64,000 nucleotides of DNA from Janthinobacterium sp. 64 (GCF_002813325.1 NZ_PHUG01000001.1:3038001-3102000); one strand, 5' to 3'. Positions 11,082 to 21,362 are shown, numbered from the stretch's first letter. Program-made: numbers and translations. Notes: generated by a model from the sequence alone, not told the origin.

Positions 11082-11351
11082 ATGAAAGTCGATACCCATC
11101 CAGAATACCGCGAAGTTGTTTTCCACGATCTGTCGTGCGATTTCAAATTCGTTACCCGCTCGACCATCCAGACCCGCGAAAAAATCACCCACGACGGTAA
11201 AGAATACCCACTGGTGAAGATCGAGGTTTCGGCTGAATCGCACCCATTCTTCACGGGCAAGCACAAAATCGTCGATACCGCTGGTCGCGTCGAGAAGTTC
11301 CGTCAGAAGTTCGGTACCGTTGGTTCGAAAACCGCAGTCGCAGCAGGCTGA
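11082..11351 (+). CDS. rpmE2: 50S ribosomal protein L31 type B
   Basis: 89 residues from the ATG at 11082 with GAGAGA upstream. The sequence ([43 protein letters not shown]) is typical of the long L31 type B. The zinc-binding CxxC motifs of type A L31 are absent; the single cysteine in DLSCDF is not such a motif. Type B forms commonly replace the zinc-bound form when zinc is scarce. If this is the genome's only L31 copy it would instead be constitutive. It has its own promoter after the rho terminator. Confidence 0.96.
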   Translation: MKVDTHPEYREVVFHDLSCDFKFVTRSTIQTREKITHDGKEYPLVKIEVSAESHPFFTGKHKIVDTAGRVEKFRQKFGTVGSKTAVAAG

Positions 11352-11376
11352 TTTTTGCCGCTTGGCGGCAAAAAAG

Positions 11377-11422
11377 GGCAGCTTCGGCTGCCAGAGAAAA
11401 GGCAGCCACGGCTGCCTTTTTT
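11377..11422 (+). terminator. rpmE2: Terminator region after rpmE2
   Basis: Two hairpins lie back to back: GGCAGC-TTCG-GCTGCC (11377-11392, stable UUCG tetraloop), and AAAAGGCAGCC-ac-GGCTGCCTTTTTT (11397-11422), a classic terminator with six T. The arms of the two hairpins are also complementary to each other, so alternative folds are possible. Confidence 0.85.
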
Positions 11423-11503
11423 GTCTTTGGCCGCTTTACTTTATACTCGCGCATACCCGACGCCATTCGTCGCGTCTTGCCACTATTCTGATACCGATTA
11501 TCG

Positions 11504-13228
11504 ATGAAGCCAGTCCGCCTTCCCGCCGCTGCCACACTCGCGCTGCCACGATGGGCCTTGTTTGCGCTTGGCCTGCTGTACATCCTGCCTGGCCTGATCG
11601 GCCGCGAACCGTGGAAGAACGATGATGCCGCCAGTTTCGGCATCATGTGGACCATGGCACATGGCGGCCTGAACGACTGGCTGTGGCCCAACGTGGCCGG
11701 CTTGTCCTGGCCCGAGGAAGGCCCGCTGGCCTTCTGGCTGGGCGCCATTTTCATCAAACTGTTCGGCTGGATCGACGGCGACGTCTTCGGCGCACGCATG
11801 TCGACCATCGGCATCTTCGTCATCAGCACCCTGTCCGTCTGGTACACCGCCTTCAACCTGGGCCGCCGCAATGACGCCCAGCCCCTGCGCCTGGCCTTCG
11901 GCGGCCAGCCCGAGCCGGACGATTTCGGCCGCACCCTGGCCGATGCCGCCGTGCTGATCTATCTGGGCTGCCTGGGCTTGCTGCAGCACAGCCACGACAT
12001 CACGGCCGAAGCGCTGCATGTGTCGCTGATGGCCTATTTGCTGTACCGCGCCGTGCGCTATGTGGAAGGCCCATCCATGCGCAATGCCGCCCTGCTGGGC
12101 CTGGCGCTGGGCGGCCTGACCCTCACGCGCGGCTGGATCACGCCGGCGGCGCTGAGCATCGCCCTGCTGCTGTGCACCGTCTTCCTGCGCCTGCCGCTGC
12201 TGCGCAGCGTGCGCCACCTGGCGCTGGCCGTGCTCGTGGCCATCGCACTGACCCTCGTCTGGCTGTTGCCGGGCGAACTGCTGCAACCCTACGGCCATTC
12301 GCCGCTGCAGGCATGGATAGAGTGGAATAGCCGCCAGTTCAGCGCCCCGAGCCTGAAAAGCCTGCAATATTTCTTGCGTGTCGGCATCTGGTTCTTCTGG
12401 CCCGCCTGGCCATTCGCCGCCTGGGCCGTGTATGCCTGGCGCCGCCAGCACCACGTGCTGCACATCGTCGTGCCGCTGACCTTTGTCGCCATGCTGGCCA
12501 TCCTGGGCCTGTGCCACCCCGATCCCGAACCGAGCCAGCTGTTGCCCCTGCTGCCGCCGCTGGCCGTCATGGCCGCGTTCGGCCTGCTGACCATGAAACG
12601 GGGCGCCATCAACGCCATCGACTGGTTCTCCGTGATGGTGCTGACCATCTGCGCCCTCGTACTGTGGCTGTTCTGGTTCGCCATCCTGACGGGCTGGCCG
12701 CCGCAACAGGCCCACAATGCACTGAAACTCGTGCCAGGATTTAAGCCCGAACTGGAACTGGTGGCCTTCTTCGTGGCCGCTGGCGTCACGGCCGGCTGGA
12801 TCGCCCTGGTGCACTGGCGCATCTCGCGCCAGCCTGCCGTGCTGTGGCGCGCCGTGGTGCTGTCGTCCGGCGGCCTGATCCTGATCTGGGTGCTGATCAT
12901 GACCTTGTTCCTGCCGCCGCTGAACTACAGCAAGAGCTACGCCAGCGTGGCGCACCAGATTTCCGTCCACCTGCCGCCAGGCAGCAAGTGCATCAACAGC
13001 AACGTCAGTGCCGCCCAGCGCGCCTCGTTCGCCTACTACGGCCACCTGCCGTTTGCCAGCGTGGAGCAGCAGCAATGCGATGTCTTCTTGTTACAAGACA
13101 GCATCAAGGTTCCTGACAGCAAGGAACAACTGCCCGAGCATCACGGCGCGGACTGGATCAAGCTATGGGAGGGACGCCGCCCCACCGACAATGTGGAGCG
13201 CTTCCGCCTGTACCAGCGCGTCAGGTAA
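11504..13228 (+). CDS. Family 39 (ArnT/PMT-like) membrane glycosyltransferase
   Basis: 574 residues with about 12 predicted membrane segments. The first periplasmic loop carries the conserved acidic pair REPWKNDDAASF, as in ArnT/PMT-type GT-C enzymes that transfer sugars from polyprenyl-phosphate donors. A C-terminal soluble part of about 90 residues (KCINSNVSAAQRASFAYYG) follows. Substrate and acceptor cannot be told; no lipid A or ArnBCA genes are nearby. It is a single-gene unit between the rpmE2 terminator and its own terminator at 13235. Confidence 0.83.
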   Translation: MKPVRLPAAATLALPRWALFALGLLYILPGLIGREPWKNDDAASFGIMWTMAHGGLNDWLWPNVAGLSWPEEGPLAFWLGAIFIKLFGWIDGDVFGARMSTIGIFVISTLSVWYTAFNLGRRNDAQPLRLAFGGQPEPDDFGRTLADAAVLIYLGCLGLLQHSHDITAEALHVSLMAYLLYRAVRYVEGPSMRNAALLGLALGGLTLTRGWITPAALSIALLLCTVFLRLPLLRSVRHLALAVLVAIALTLVWLLPGELLQPYGHSPLQAWIEWNSRQFSAPSLKSLQYFLRVGIWFFWPAWPFAAWAVYAWRRQHHVLHIVVPLTFVAMLAILGLCHPDPEPSQLLPLLPPLAVMAAFGLLTMKRGAINAIDWFSVMVLTICALVLWLFWFAILTGWPPQQAHNALKLVPGFKPELELVAFFVAAGVTAGWIALVHWRISRQPAVLWRAVVLSSGGLILIWVLIMTLFLPPLNYSKSYASVAHQISVHLPPGSKCINSNVSAAQRASFAYYGHLPFASVEQQQCDVFLLQDSIKVPDSKEQLPEHHGADWIKLWEGRRPTDNVERFRLYQRVR

Positions 13229-13234
13229 CACACG

Positions 13235-13260
13235 AAAAACCGGGCATGTCCCGGTTTTTT
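13235..13260 (+). terminator. Intrinsic terminator after the glycosyltransferase gene
   Basis: AAAAACCGGGCATGTCCCGGTTTTTT: a symmetric GC stem flanked by A-run and T-run, 6 bp past the stop. Confidence 0.88.
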
Positions 13261-13350
13261 CTTGCCCGCCAACGCCGCGGCAAGAACAGACAAAATGTTG
13301 CCTTTAAATATAGTCAATTAACTAAAATGAACGACAATTGTTTTTTATAT

Positions 13351-13356
13351 TATAAT
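13351..13356 (+). promoter_or_regulatory. Likely -10 box (TATAAT) for the PEP-CTERM gene
   Basis: A perfect TATAAT sits in an unusually AT-rich stretch (about 13290-13360) in otherwise GC-rich DNA, 67 bp before the ATG. No good -35 is present at 16-18 bp (TGAACG at 17 bp), so an activator may be needed. Confidence 0.4.
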
Positions 13357-13422
13357 GTCGGCCAGCGCGATGGCGGTGCATTTGCTTTCCCGCCCTTCCG
13401 TCCCCATTACTAGAGAATATTT

Positions 13423-14403
13423 ATGACATTTTTTGCCTCACGCACCTTGCCGCTCATCAGCGCCGCCCTGCTCGCTTTTTCCTTCAGCGCCTCGGCCCAG
13501 GCCACCGTGATTGACCTCGGCGTCGCCAACGGCTATTCGGCTTTTATCTTCGGCAACATCGGCAGCAGCGGCGCCAGCGGCTTCACCAGCGTCAGCGGCA
13601 GCCTGGCCGCTGGCGGCAGTATCTACCTGGACGGCTACAGCGTCGGCACGAACAAGAAGCCGGGCAGCGCCGCCAACACGCTGGTTGCCGGTAGCAACCT
13701 GAACATCGGCGGCGGCGGCATCAACGGCACGGCCGTCTACGGCGTGAGCAATGCCAACGGCAGCGTGACGGCGCCATCGTGGTACCCAACGGGCACCTTC
13801 AGCAAGGGCAATGCCTCCACCCTGGACTTTGCCGCTGCCCAGCAGCAACTGACGACCCTGTCGGGCAATGTGGCCAAGCTGCAATCGAACGGCACCGTGA
13901 TCTCCCAATACGGCGGCTTCAAGCTGGTGGGCGACGTCAACGCCGACGTGAATGTCTTCACGATCAATGCGGACAACCTGCATAACCTGATCCTGGACGT
14001 ATCGTCGTTGAAAAGCACGGCCAGCATCATCATCAACGGCACAGCCACCAATATCACCATGAGCGGCGGCTTCGACAATTTCGACAATTTCGCCAACCGC
14101 ACGCTGTTCAACTTCGCCAACGCCACCACCACCAACCTGCAGAACGCCGGCATCAACGGCAGCATCCTGGCACCGAACAGCGCTTTCTCGGGTTCGGGCG
14201 CCATGAACGGCACCCTGGTCGCCAATTCGGTCAGCTCGATCAATTATGGCCACGTGTCGATGAACGGCTCCGGCTTCAACACGGTCAACGTCTCGGCCGT
14301 GCCGGAACCCGGCACCTGGGCCATGCTGCTGGCCGGCCTGGGCTTGCTGGCCTTCATGCGCCGCCGCACGCCAGCGCGCGCACCGCAAGCCGCGATGGCC
14401 TGA
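13423..14403 (+). CDS. Choice-of-anchor A family protein with PEP-CTERM sorting signal
   Basis: 326 residues: a signal peptide (about 1-27, SFSASAQA), a Gly/Ser/Asn-rich choice-of-anchor A domain beginning DLGVANGYSAFIFGNI and ending near MNGTLVANSVSSINYGHVS, then the PEP-CTERM tail VPEPGTWAMLLAGLGLLAFMRRR. PEP-CTERM proteins are exported, cleaved and anchored by an exosortase, often in exopolysaccharide-producing bacteria; no exosortase lies in this window. It is monocistronic, with an AT-rich promoter region upstream and a terminator after. The function of the domain is unknown. Confidence 0.93.
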   Translation: MTFFASRTLPLISAALLAFSFSASAQATVIDLGVANGYSAFIFGNIGSSGASGFTSVSGSLAAGGSIYLDGYSVGTNKKPGSAANTLVAGSNLNIGGGGINGTAVYGVSNANGSVTAPSWYPTGTFSKGNASTLDFAAAQQQLTTLSGNVAKLQSNGTVISQYGGFKLVGDVNADVNVFTINADNLHNLILDVSSLKSTASIIINGTATNITMSGGFDNFDNFANRTLFNFANATTTNLQNAGINGSILAPNSAFSGSGAMNGTLVANSVSSINYGHVSMNGSGFNTVNVSAVPEPGTWAMLLAGLGLLAFMRRRTPARAPQAAMA

Positions 14404-14423
14404 GCTTTACGCTGAACCAATGC

Positions 14424-14460
14424 AAAACACCGGGCCGCGCGAGCGTCCCGGTGTTTTTTT
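14424..14460 (+). terminator. Intrinsic terminator after the PEP-CTERM gene
   Basis: AAAACACCGGG (14424-14434) and CCCGGTGTTTTTTT (14447-14460) form a stem with a 12-base loop. It may also serve the convergent acyl-CoA synthetase gene. Confidence 0.82.
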
Positions 14461-14477
14461 ATGTGCTGGCAAAATAG

Positions 14478-16157
14478 TTACTCCACGCTCAACCCCAGAT
14501 CCGTGGCCACCTGCTGGCGCAACAAATATTTCTGGATCTTGCCCGTCACCGTCATGGGAAATTCCTCGACGAAGCGCACATAGCGGGGAATCTTGTAATA
14601 GGCGATCTGCCCGTCGCAAAAGGCGCGGATATCCTCGCTGGTGGCCTGCGTGCCCGGCCGCAGGATGATGCAGGCGCACAGTTCTTCGCCATACTTGGCA
14701 TCGGGCACGCCCACGCATTGCACGTCGAGCACGCTCGGGTGGCGGTACAGGAATTCCTCGACTTCGCGCGGATAGATGTTTTCGCCACCACGGATGACCA
14801 TGTCTTTCGAGCGCCCGACGATGCTGCAAAAGCCGTAGTCGTCGATGACGGCCAGGTCGCCCGTGTGCATCCAGCGCGCCGTGTCGATGGCCTCATTTGT
14901 TTTTTCAGGGTCGCCCCAGTAGCCCTGCATCACGGAATAGCCGCGCGTGAGCAATTCGCCCTTCTCGCCGCGCGGCACGATCCGGCCTTCCGCATCGATG
15001 ATTTTCACTTCCAGGTGCGGGTGGACTCTGCCGATGGATGACACGCGCATCTCGCGCGGGTCTTCGATCGACGTCTGGAAGCTGACGGGCGACGTTTCCG
15101 TCATGCCATACGCGATGGTAATTTCCGCCATGTGCATCAATTCGATGACCCGCGTCATGACTTCCATCGGGCAGGGCGAACCGGCCATGATGCCGGTGCG
15201 CAACTGGGACAGATCGTATTGCTTGAAATCAGCATGGTCGAGGATGGCGATGAACATCGTCGGCACGCCATGCAGCCCCGTGCAGCGCTCGGCCTGCACC
15301 GTTTCCAGCACGGCCTTCGGATCGAAACCTTCGCCCGGGAACACCATGGCCGCGCCATGCGTGACGCAGGCCAGGTTGCCCAGCACCATGCCGAAACAGT
15401 GGTACAGGGGCACGGGGATGCACAGGCGGTCCCGTTCCGTCAAACGCATGGCCTCGCCGATGAAAAAGCCGTTGTTCAGGATATTGTGGTGCGTCAAAGT
15501 GGCGCCCTTGGGCGCGCCCGTGGTGCCGGACGTGAACTGAATGTTGACGGCGTCGTCAAACTGCAAGGTGGCGCTGACGTCTTCCAGGTGCGCCAGGTCG
15601 GCCTCCGTGATGCCCTCCATCAGGGCGTCGAAGTTGTGCATGCCGGGCGTGGCGGCCGTGCCCAGGCGGATAACGTGGCGCAATTGCGGCAGGCGCGGCG
15701 ATTGCAGGGCGCCGGCGCGCGAACGGGCGACCTCCGGCACCACGTCTTGCACGATGGCCAGGTAATCGCTGGACTTGAAGCTGGGCGACAGGATCAGCGC
15801 GCTGCATTGCACCTTGTCGAGCACGTATTCGAGTTCCGAACGCCGGTAGGCGGGGTTGATGTTGACCATGATCAAGCCAGCTTTCGCCGTGGCAAACTGG
15901 GTCAGCACCCATTCGGCGCAGTTTTGCGACCAGATGCCGATCCGGTCGCCCGGCTGCAAGCCCAGCTTCAGCAAGCCTGCGGCCAGGCGGTGCACGCGCT
16001 GCTGGAATTCCATATACGTCCAGCGCACGTTCTGGTGCGCCACGATCAGGGCATCGTGCTGGCCGTAGCGAGCGGCGACGCCGTCCAGGTAAGCGCCTAT
16101 CGTTTCGCCGATCAACGGCGTCTCGTGGGCGCCATGTACATAACTGATTGCTTGCAT
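14478..16157 (-). CDS. AMP-binding acyl-CoA synthetase (medium/long-chain fatty acid ligase type)
   Basis: 559 residues with the full set of ANL-superfamily motifs: P-loop [21 protein letters not shown], the hinge region [33 protein letters not shown], and the C-terminal catalytic lysine in TVTGKIQK. It activates a carboxylic acid as acyl-AMP and transfers it to CoA. Overall character resembles betaproteobacterial fatty-acyl-CoA ligases, but substrate length is not evident. It is divergent from the polB gene, with about 130 bp between starts. Confidence 0.9.
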   Translation of the reverse strand: MQAISYVHGAHETPLIGETIGAYLDGVAARYGQHDALIVAHQNVRWTYMEFQQRVHRLAAGLLKLGLQPGDRIGIWSQNCAEWVLTQFATAKAGLIMVNINPAYRRSELEYVLDKVQCSALILSPSFKSSDYLAIVQDVVPEVARSRAGALQSPRLPQLRHVIRLGTAATPGMHNFDALMEGITEADLAHLEDVSATLQFDDAVNIQFTSGTTGAPKGATLTHHNILNNGFFIGEAMRLTERDRLCIPVPLYHCFGMVLGNLACVTHGAAMVFPGEGFDPKAVLETVQAERCTGLHGVPTMFIAILDHADFKQYDLSQLRTGIMAGSPCPMEVMTRVIELMHMAEITIAYGMTETSPVSFQTSIEDPREMRVSSIGRVHPHLEVKIIDAEGRIVPRGEKGELLTRGYSVMQGYWGDPEKTNEAIDTARWMHTGDLAVIDDYGFCSIVGRSKDMVIRGGENIYPREVEEFLYRHPSVLDVQCVGVPDAKYGEELCACIILRPGTQATSEDIRAFCDGQIAYYKIPRYVRFVEEFPMTVTGKIQKYLLRQQVATDLGLSVE

Positions 16158-16290
16158 GCTGTCTCCAGGGTATGTGGCGCGACGCGCTCTTGTTATCGTC
16201 TTCGATGCTGAAAATTATAGCCGCAACCGCCCCCGCCCTGCACCAGCTTGCTGTAATGTGCAGGCCAGCACACCAGACACTCACTGCACC

Positions 16291-18648
16291 ATGACAGGCA
16301 ACGCGCAGCAACCACCCGAACAGGGCTTTATTTTGACCCGCCACTGGCGCGACACAAGCGACGGCACGGAAGTCGATTTCTGGCTGGCAACAGACGCCGG
16401 GCCGCGCCACGTGCGCCTGTCCGTGCAGACGGCGGTCGCCTTCCTTCCCATGGAGCAGCGCGAGCAGGCGGAGCTGTTGCTGCGCGGCGAGCGCCATGCC
16501 GAGTTGCGGCCCCTGTCGCTGTGCGATTTTCACCAGCGTCCCGTGCTGGGGCTGTACTGCAAGCAATACCGGCATTTGCTGAAGCTGGAAAAGCAATTGC
16601 GCGCCCACGGCGTCGACGTGTACGAAGCCGACATCCGCCCGCCCGAGCGCTACCTGATGGAGCGTTTCATCACGGCACCGGTGACGTTCAGCGGAGAAAC
16701 GGAAGTGCAGCTGAAACCGGCGCCCGGCTATCGCCCCACATTAAAACTGGCATCGCTCGATATCGAGACGACGGCGCATGGCGAGCTGTATTCGCTGGCC
16801 CTGGAAGGCTGCGGCCAGCGCCAGGTCTACATGCTGGGGCCGCCAAACGGCGGCGATGAAATCCTCGATTTCGACCTTGAATACTGCGACACGCGCGCAC
16901 AGATCCTCGAACGCCTGAACAGCTGGATGGCGCGCCACGATCCTGACGCCATCATCGGCTGGAACCTGGTGCAGTTCGACTTGCGCGTGCTCAAGGAACA
17001 TGCCGAGCGCTATCAAGTTCCCTTGCGGCTGGGACGCGGCGGCGCCGTGATGGAATGGCGCGAACATGGGGGCAAGCAGGAACACTATTTTGCCGCGGCG
17101 GCGGGACGGCTGATCATCGACGGCATCGAAGCATTAAAATCGGCGACATGGAATTTTTCCTCGTTCAGCCTGGAAAACGTGGCGCAAACGCTGTTGGGCG
17201 AAGGCAAGTCCATCGACAATCCCTACCAGCGCATGGCCGAGATCGACCGGCGTTTCCGTGAAGACAAGCCCGCGCTGGCGCGCTACAACCTCAAGGATTG
17301 CGAACTGGTCACGCGCATCTTCGCCAAGACCGAGCTGCTGACGTTTTTGCTGGAACGGGCCAGCGTGACGGGCCTGGCGGCCGACCGCAGCGGCGGCTCC
17401 GTGGCCGCCTTCGAACATCTGTACTTGCCGCTGATGCACCGCCAGGGTTATGTGGCACCCAACCTGGGCGATGTCTCCGGCGAAAACAGCCCGGGCGGCT
17501 TCGTCATGGATTCCCAGTCGGGCCTGTACGATTCCGTGCTGGTGCTCGACTACAAAAGCCTGTATCCATCCATCATCCGCACCTTCCTCATCGACCCGGT
17601 AGGCCTGGTGGTGGGCACCAGCGGCGACGAAGCCGATACCGTGCCCGGCTACTGGGGCGCGCAGTTTTCGCGTGTGAAACATTGCCTGCCCGCCATCGTG
17701 GAACAAGTGTGGCAAGGGCGCGAGATGGCCAAGCGCGAGCGCAACGCACCGCTGTCGCAAGCGTTAAAAATCATCATGAATGCGTTTTACGGCGTGCTGG
17801 GATCGAGCGGCTGCCGCTTCTTCGATCCGCGCCTGGCCTCGTCGATCACCCTGCGCGGCCACGACATCATGCACCGCACGCGCGAGCTGATTACCGAGCA
17901 AGGCTACCAGGTCATCTACGGCGACACGGATTCCACGTTCGTGTGGCTGAAAACGGCGCATAGCGACGAAGCAGCAGGCAAGATCGGCCGCGCCCTGGTG
18001 GCACACGTCAACGCCTGGTGGGATGCACATCTGCGCGAGGAATTCGGCCTGGAGAATGCACTGGAGCTGGAATTCGAGACGCATTACCGGCGTTTCCTGA
18101 TGCCCACCATCCGCGGCTCGGAAGAAGGCAGCAAGAAGCGCTACGCTGGCCTGGTGGGCAAGCCCGATGGCAGCGAGCACATGGTCTACAAGGGCCTGGA
18201 AACGGTGCGCAGCGACTGGACGCCGCTGGCGCAGCAATTCCAGCAGGAGCTATACCGGCGCATCTTCCAGCGCGCCGCCTACCAGGACTATGTGCGCGAC
18301 TACGTGGCGCGCACCGTGCGCGGCGAATACGACGCCTTGTTGGTCTACCGCAAGCGCTTGCGCCGCCCCCTCGACGATTACCAGCGCAATGTGCCGCCCC
18401 ATGTGCGCGCGGCGCGCACGGCCGACGCCTACAATCTGGCGCAGGGCCGGCCGCTGCAATACCAGAACGGCGGCTGGATCAGTTATGTCATCACGGTGGC
18501 GGGGCCGGAACCGCTGGAAACGCAGCGCTCGCCCATCGACTACCATCACTACCTGACGCGCCAGCTGCAGCCGGTGGCCGATGCGATCCTGCCTTTTCTG
18601 GGCGACGATTTTTCGCGCCTCGTGTCCGGGCAGCAGGATTTGTTTTAG
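16291..18648 (+). CDS. polB: DNA polymerase II (family B)
   Basis: 785 residues from the ATG at 16291, close to the length of E. coli Pol II; an in-frame ATG at 16156 would add 45 untypical residues. Exonuclease motifs: [31 protein letters not shown]. Polymerase motifs: [13 protein letters not shown] (A), [18 protein letters not shown] (B) and [10 protein letters not shown] (C). All catalytic carboxylates are present, so both activities should work. In enterobacteria polB is SOS-induced; no LexA box of the CTGT-N8-ACAG form was seen upstream. Confidence 0.96.
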   Translation: MTGNAQQPPEQGFILTRHWRDTSDGTEVDFWLATDAGPRHVRLSVQTAVAFLPMEQREQAELLLRGERHAELRPLSLCDFHQRPVLGLYCKQYRHLLKLEKQLRAHGVDVYEADIRPPERYLMERFITAPVTFSGETEVQLKPAPGYRPTLKLASLDIETTAHGELYSLALEGCGQRQVYMLGPPNGGDEILDFDLEYCDTRAQILERLNSWMARHDPDAIIGWNLVQFDLRVLKEHAERYQVPLRLGRGGAVMEWREHGGKQEHYFAAAAGRLIIDGIEALKSATWNFSSFSLENVAQTLLGEGKSIDNPYQRMAEIDRRFREDKPALARYNLKDCELVTRIFAKTELLTFLLERASVTGLAADRSGGSVAAFEHLYLPLMHRQGYVAPNLGDVSGENSPGGFVMDSQSGLYDSVLVLDYKSLYPSIIRTFLIDPVGLVVGTSGDEADTVPGYWGAQFSRVKHCLPAIVEQVWQGREMAKRERNAPLSQALKIIMNAFYGVLGSSGCRFFDPRLASSITLRGHDIMHRTRELITEQGYQVIYGDTDSTFVWLKTAHSDEAAGKIGRALVAHVNAWWDAHLREEFGLENALELEFETHYRRFLMPTIRGSEEGSKKRYAGLVGKPDGSEHMVYKGLETVRSDWTPLAQQFQQELYRRIFQRAAYQDYVRDYVARTVRGEYDALLVYRKRLRRPLDDYQRNVPPHVRAARTADAYNLAQGRPLQYQNGGWISYVITVAGPEPLETQRSPIDYHHYLTRQLQPVADAILPFLGDDFSRLVSGQQDLF

Positions 18649-18908
18649 GTCAATTTTACTGACCGGCATGGCCAAGCTGGGGTAATATCGGCGCCTGCCG
18701 GGCCAGTGGGCGGGCGCTGTGCGCCGTGGCAGCGTAAAATACGCCATGGCGAAAGAATAAGAGCTGCATGCAGAAGATGCCATTCCAGACGAGAATCGTT
18801 CACAACAGGATTTTCCTCGCTGAAATGGCGCATAATTTACAACTATGTTGAACCAGCGGGCAGTCGCATCAGCCATCTGCCCTGCTAATTTTAGAATGAA
18901 TTGACACC

Positions 18909-20225
18909 ATGACCGAGATCACGTCCCTGAGAGACATCCCGCAAAAAAATATCTTCCGCAAGGGCGACACCTTTGTGCTGTTCGGCGAGCTGTTCGGCCG
19001 CGGCTATGTGAATGGCTTGCTGGACGAAGCACGCAAGGCGGGCATGAATATCGTCGGCATGACGGTCGGCCGCCGCGATGAAAACATGGCGCTGCGCCCG
19101 CTGAACGCGGAAGAACTGGCCGAAGCCGAAGCCAACCTGGGCGGGCGCATCATCAATGTGCCGCTGATGGCAGGTTTCGACCTCGACGCGCCAGCCGGCG
19201 AACCGACGCCGACGGCCCTGCTGGCCGACATGACCTTGAAAAGCTGGCAAGAAGACAAGCTGGACTGGGCGCAGATCGAACGCTGCCGCGAAGCCGGCAT
19301 CGCCCGCTTCAGCGCTTCCGTGGCGAAAGCCATGGCCGAACTGGACAGCCTGATTCCTGATGGCAGCAATGTGTATTTCGCCCACACCATGGCGGGCGGC
19401 ATTCCGAAAGTCAAAGTCTTCCTGGCCATTGCCAACCGCATCTACAAAGGCCGCGGCGAGCGCTTCATGTCCTCGCGCGCCCTGCTCGACAGCGACCTGG
19501 GTAAATTGATCCTGATGAACTTCGACGAAGTCACGGCCAACACCCTGCAGCACCTGATCGACGGCAGCGCCGCCATCCGCGCCCGCATCGAGCAAACGGG
19601 CGGCCAGGTGCGCTACAGCGCCTACGGCTACCACGGCACCGAGATCTTGATCGACGGCAAATACCAGTGGCAAACGTATAGCAACTACACCCAGGGCCTG
19701 GCCAAAATGCGCCTGGAAAATGTGGCCAAGGCCGCGTGGGAAAAAGGCATCAAGGCCACCGTATTCAATTGCCCGGAAATCCGCACGAATTCGTCCGACA
19801 TTTTCGTCGGCGTGGAACTGTCCTTGTTCCCCCTGCTCGTCGCGCTGAAAAAAGAAGGCGGCGCAGCCTGGGCCGAAGAGCAATGGAAAATCTGCCAGGG
19901 CTTGCTGGAAGACGGCGTCTCGCTGCAAGACTTGCTCGACCGTATCGCCACCTACAACGGCGACGCCACCAGCGTACAGTTCCGCAACTTCGCCGCCTGG
20001 CCAATGGACAACACGCCAGAGCTGGCCGACGTCATGATCGGCACCTCGGACGACATCACCAAGCTGCACAAGGACCGCAAGGAACTGATCACAGACCACC
20101 TGAGCTCGCTGGTACTGGAAGGCACGGGCCCGCTGATGTTCCACACCATGTCCGAACCGCCAGCACCGGTCGTCTGGCTCAACCATGACATCATCGCGCG
20201 TTTGCTGAACTCGGTTCACAACTGA
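18909..20225 (+). CDS. Conserved protein, possibly FabMG-type enoyl-ACP reductase-like
   Basis: 438 residues, soluble, with no signal peptide. The N-terminus (DTFVLFGELFGRGYVNGLLDEARKAG) looks like the start of a nucleotide-binding Rossmann fold, and YFAHTMAGGIPKVKVFLAIANR is a second strongly patterned block. I recall such proteins being named 'enoyl ACP reductase FabMG family', but cannot verify this. Tyr257 and Lys266 form a Y-x8-K pair, the spacing used by FabV-type enoyl reductases, which may be chance. It is monocistronic, 260 bp after polB, and ends at a strong bidirectional terminator. Function uncertain. Confidence 0.55.
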   Translation: MTEITSLRDIPQKNIFRKGDTFVLFGELFGRGYVNGLLDEARKAGMNIVGMTVGRRDENMALRPLNAEELAEAEANLGGRIINVPLMAGFDLDAPAGEPTPTALLADMTLKSWQEDKLDWAQIERCREAGIARFSASVAKAMAELDSLIPDGSNVYFAHTMAGGIPKVKVFLAIANRIYKGRGERFMSSRALLDSDLGKLILMNFDEVTANTLQHLIDGSAAIRARIEQTGGQVRYSAYGYHGTEILIDGKYQWQTYSNYTQGLAKMRLENVAKAAWEKGIKATVFNCPEIRTNSSDIFVGVELSLFPLLVALKKEGGAAWAEEQWKICQGLLEDGVSLQDLLDRIATYNGDATSVQFRNFAAWPMDNTPELADVMIGTSDDITKLHKDRKELITDHLSSLVLEGTGPLMFHTMSEPPAPVVWLNHDIIARLLNSVHN

Positions 20226-20257
20226 GCTTGATGTAGCGTCAGGCAAGCTGCAAGACA

Positions 20258-20293
20258 CCGACGGCCCGGCTCGTCCCCGGGCCGTCGGCGTTT
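20258..20293. terminator. Bidirectional terminator between convergent genes
   Basis: CCGACGGCCCGG (20258-20269) and CCGGGCCGTCGG (20277-20288) form a perfect 12-bp stem with a 7-base loop, followed by CGTTT. It lies between the convergent ORF ending at 20225 and the SDR gene ending at 20305. The T-run is short. Confidence 0.65.
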
Positions 20294-20304
20294 CTGCGCA
20301 TGCT

Positions 20305-21069
20305 TTATGCGCGCACGATCGACACGCCGCCATCGGCCAGCAGCGCCGTGCCGGTGGTGAAGCTCGATGCATCGGACGCCAGGTACAGCGCCGAGCGGGC
20401 GATCTCGTCCGGCGTGGCCAGGCGTTTCAACGCATGCAGGCCCGCCACGAAGGCCTGCGCTTCGGGCGTATTCGCCACTGTCCGTCCCAAGGGCGTATCG
20501 GTGCCGCCCGGCAGCAGGGCATTCACGCGGATGCCCGCCGCGCCATACTCGGCCGCCAGGGCCTTCGTCAAACCGATCACGCCCGCCTTGCTGGCCGCAT
20601 ACGCGGCCATGCCGGCCATGCCCAGCGTATGGCCCACAAACGTGGAGGTAAAGATCAGCGAGCCGCCGCCGCGCGCCGCCATCGCAGGCAGCTGGTACTT
20701 GGCCGCCAGGAAGGCACTGGTGAGATTGGTATTGAGCACTGCTTGCCAGTCTTCCAGAGCAAGCTCCGGCGTGGGCCCCATGGGCCCCAGAGTGCCCGCA
20801 TTATTAAAAGCGATATCGAGGCCGCCAAAGCGTTGCAGTGCCAGCGCCACGGCCCCTTGCGCGCACGCCGCGTCGCCCACATCGCCGGCGCAGGCCACGG
20901 CTTGCGCGCCGCCGTCCGCCAGCTGCGCCACCAGCGCATCGAGTTCCTTCCGCCGCCGCGCCACCAGCACCAGCCGCGCACCGTGGCGAGCGAACAGGCG
21001 CGCCGCCGCATGGCCGATGCCCGAGCTGGCGCCCGTGATGATGGCGACCTTGTTTTCCAGTTGTTGCAT
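20305..21069 (-). CDS. Short-chain dehydrogenase/reductase
   Basis: 254 residues, a classical SDR: cofactor motif TGASSGIG, NNAG at the strand-4 position, and catalytic Ser-Tyr-Lys with YAASK. The basic residues after beta-2 (ARRRK) suggest NADP(H) preference. The closing segment LASDASSFTTGTALLADGG is typical of FabG-like SDRs. The substrate cannot be predicted. It stands alone, divergent from tRNA-Leu, and its stop faces the terminator at 20258. Confidence 0.88.
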   Translation of the reverse strand: MQQLENKVAIITGASSGIGHAAARLFARHGARLVLVARRRKELDALVAQLADGGAQAVACAGDVGDAACAQGAVALALQRFGGLDIAFNNAGTLGPMGPTPELALEDWQAVLNTNLTSAFLAAKYQLPAMAARGGGSLIFTSTFVGHTLGMAGMAAYAASKAGVIGLTKALAAEYGAAGIRVNALLPGGTDTPLGRTVANTPEAQAFVAGLHALKRLATPDEIARSALYLASDASSFTTGTALLADGGVSIVRA

Positions 21070-21200
21070 GGGGTATCCCTCCAGTTAGTGAAGGGATACG
21101 ATAGGACGGCTGGCCAGCCGCGGCACTCCGCTTCTTGCGCTGGAATCGGTGTCTTCAACGATTATGAATGCTGGTGTAAAACACACGCCAAGCATAAAAC

Positions 21201-21229
21201 TTGCCAGATTGTGACAAATCAGTGATAAT
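21201..21229 (+). promoter_or_regulatory. Promoter of tRNA-Leu(CAA)
   Basis: TTGCCA (21201-21206), 17 bp, GATAAT (21224-21229), then a GC-rich discriminator (GCGTCTCGCG) and the tRNA 13 bp later. The layout fits a strong stable-RNA promoter. Confidence 0.7.
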
Positions 21230-21241
21230 GCGTCTCGCGTT

Positions 21242-21328
21242 GCCGGGATGGCGGAATAGGTAGACGCACGGGACTCAAAATCCCGCGCTGGAAACAGCGT
21301 GCCGGTTCGATTCCGGCTCCCGGCACCA
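21242..21328 (+). tRNA. tRNA-Leu(CAA)
   Basis: An 87-base tRNA with 5' GCCGGGA pairing with TCCCGGC before ACCA. The anticodon stem-loop is CGGGA-CTCAAAA-TCCCG (anticodon CAA), there is a long variable arm (CGCTGGAAACAGCG) as expected for Leu, and the T loop is TTCGATT. CCA is encoded. The last 23 bases (21306-21328) are repeated at 29537-29559, so this gene is the integration target of the adjacent mobile element, and the tRNA stays intact at the left junction. Confidence 0.97.
21306..21328. repeat. Left attachment repeat (attL core) in tRNA-Leu
   Basis: The 23-base 3' end of the tRNA, starting TTCGATTCC and ending GGCACCA, is identical to 29537-29559. Flanking bases differ on both sides (g versus t before, g versus c after), which fixes the repeat length. 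Confidence 0.93.
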
Positions 21329-21362
21329 GAACACAGCAGTAAAAGCTCGAAAAACATCCAGG

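Noticed and set aside
13423-14403. CRISPR-like or tandem repeat in the 13.4-14.4 kb region
   Set aside because: The apparent repetition comes from Gly/Ser/Asn-rich coding sequence of the PEP-CTERM protein; no regular repeat-spacer structure was found anywhere in the window.
16241-16290. LexA/SOS box before polB
   Set aside because: CTGTAATGTGCAGG resembles a half-site but does not fit CTGT-N8-ACAG on both sides.
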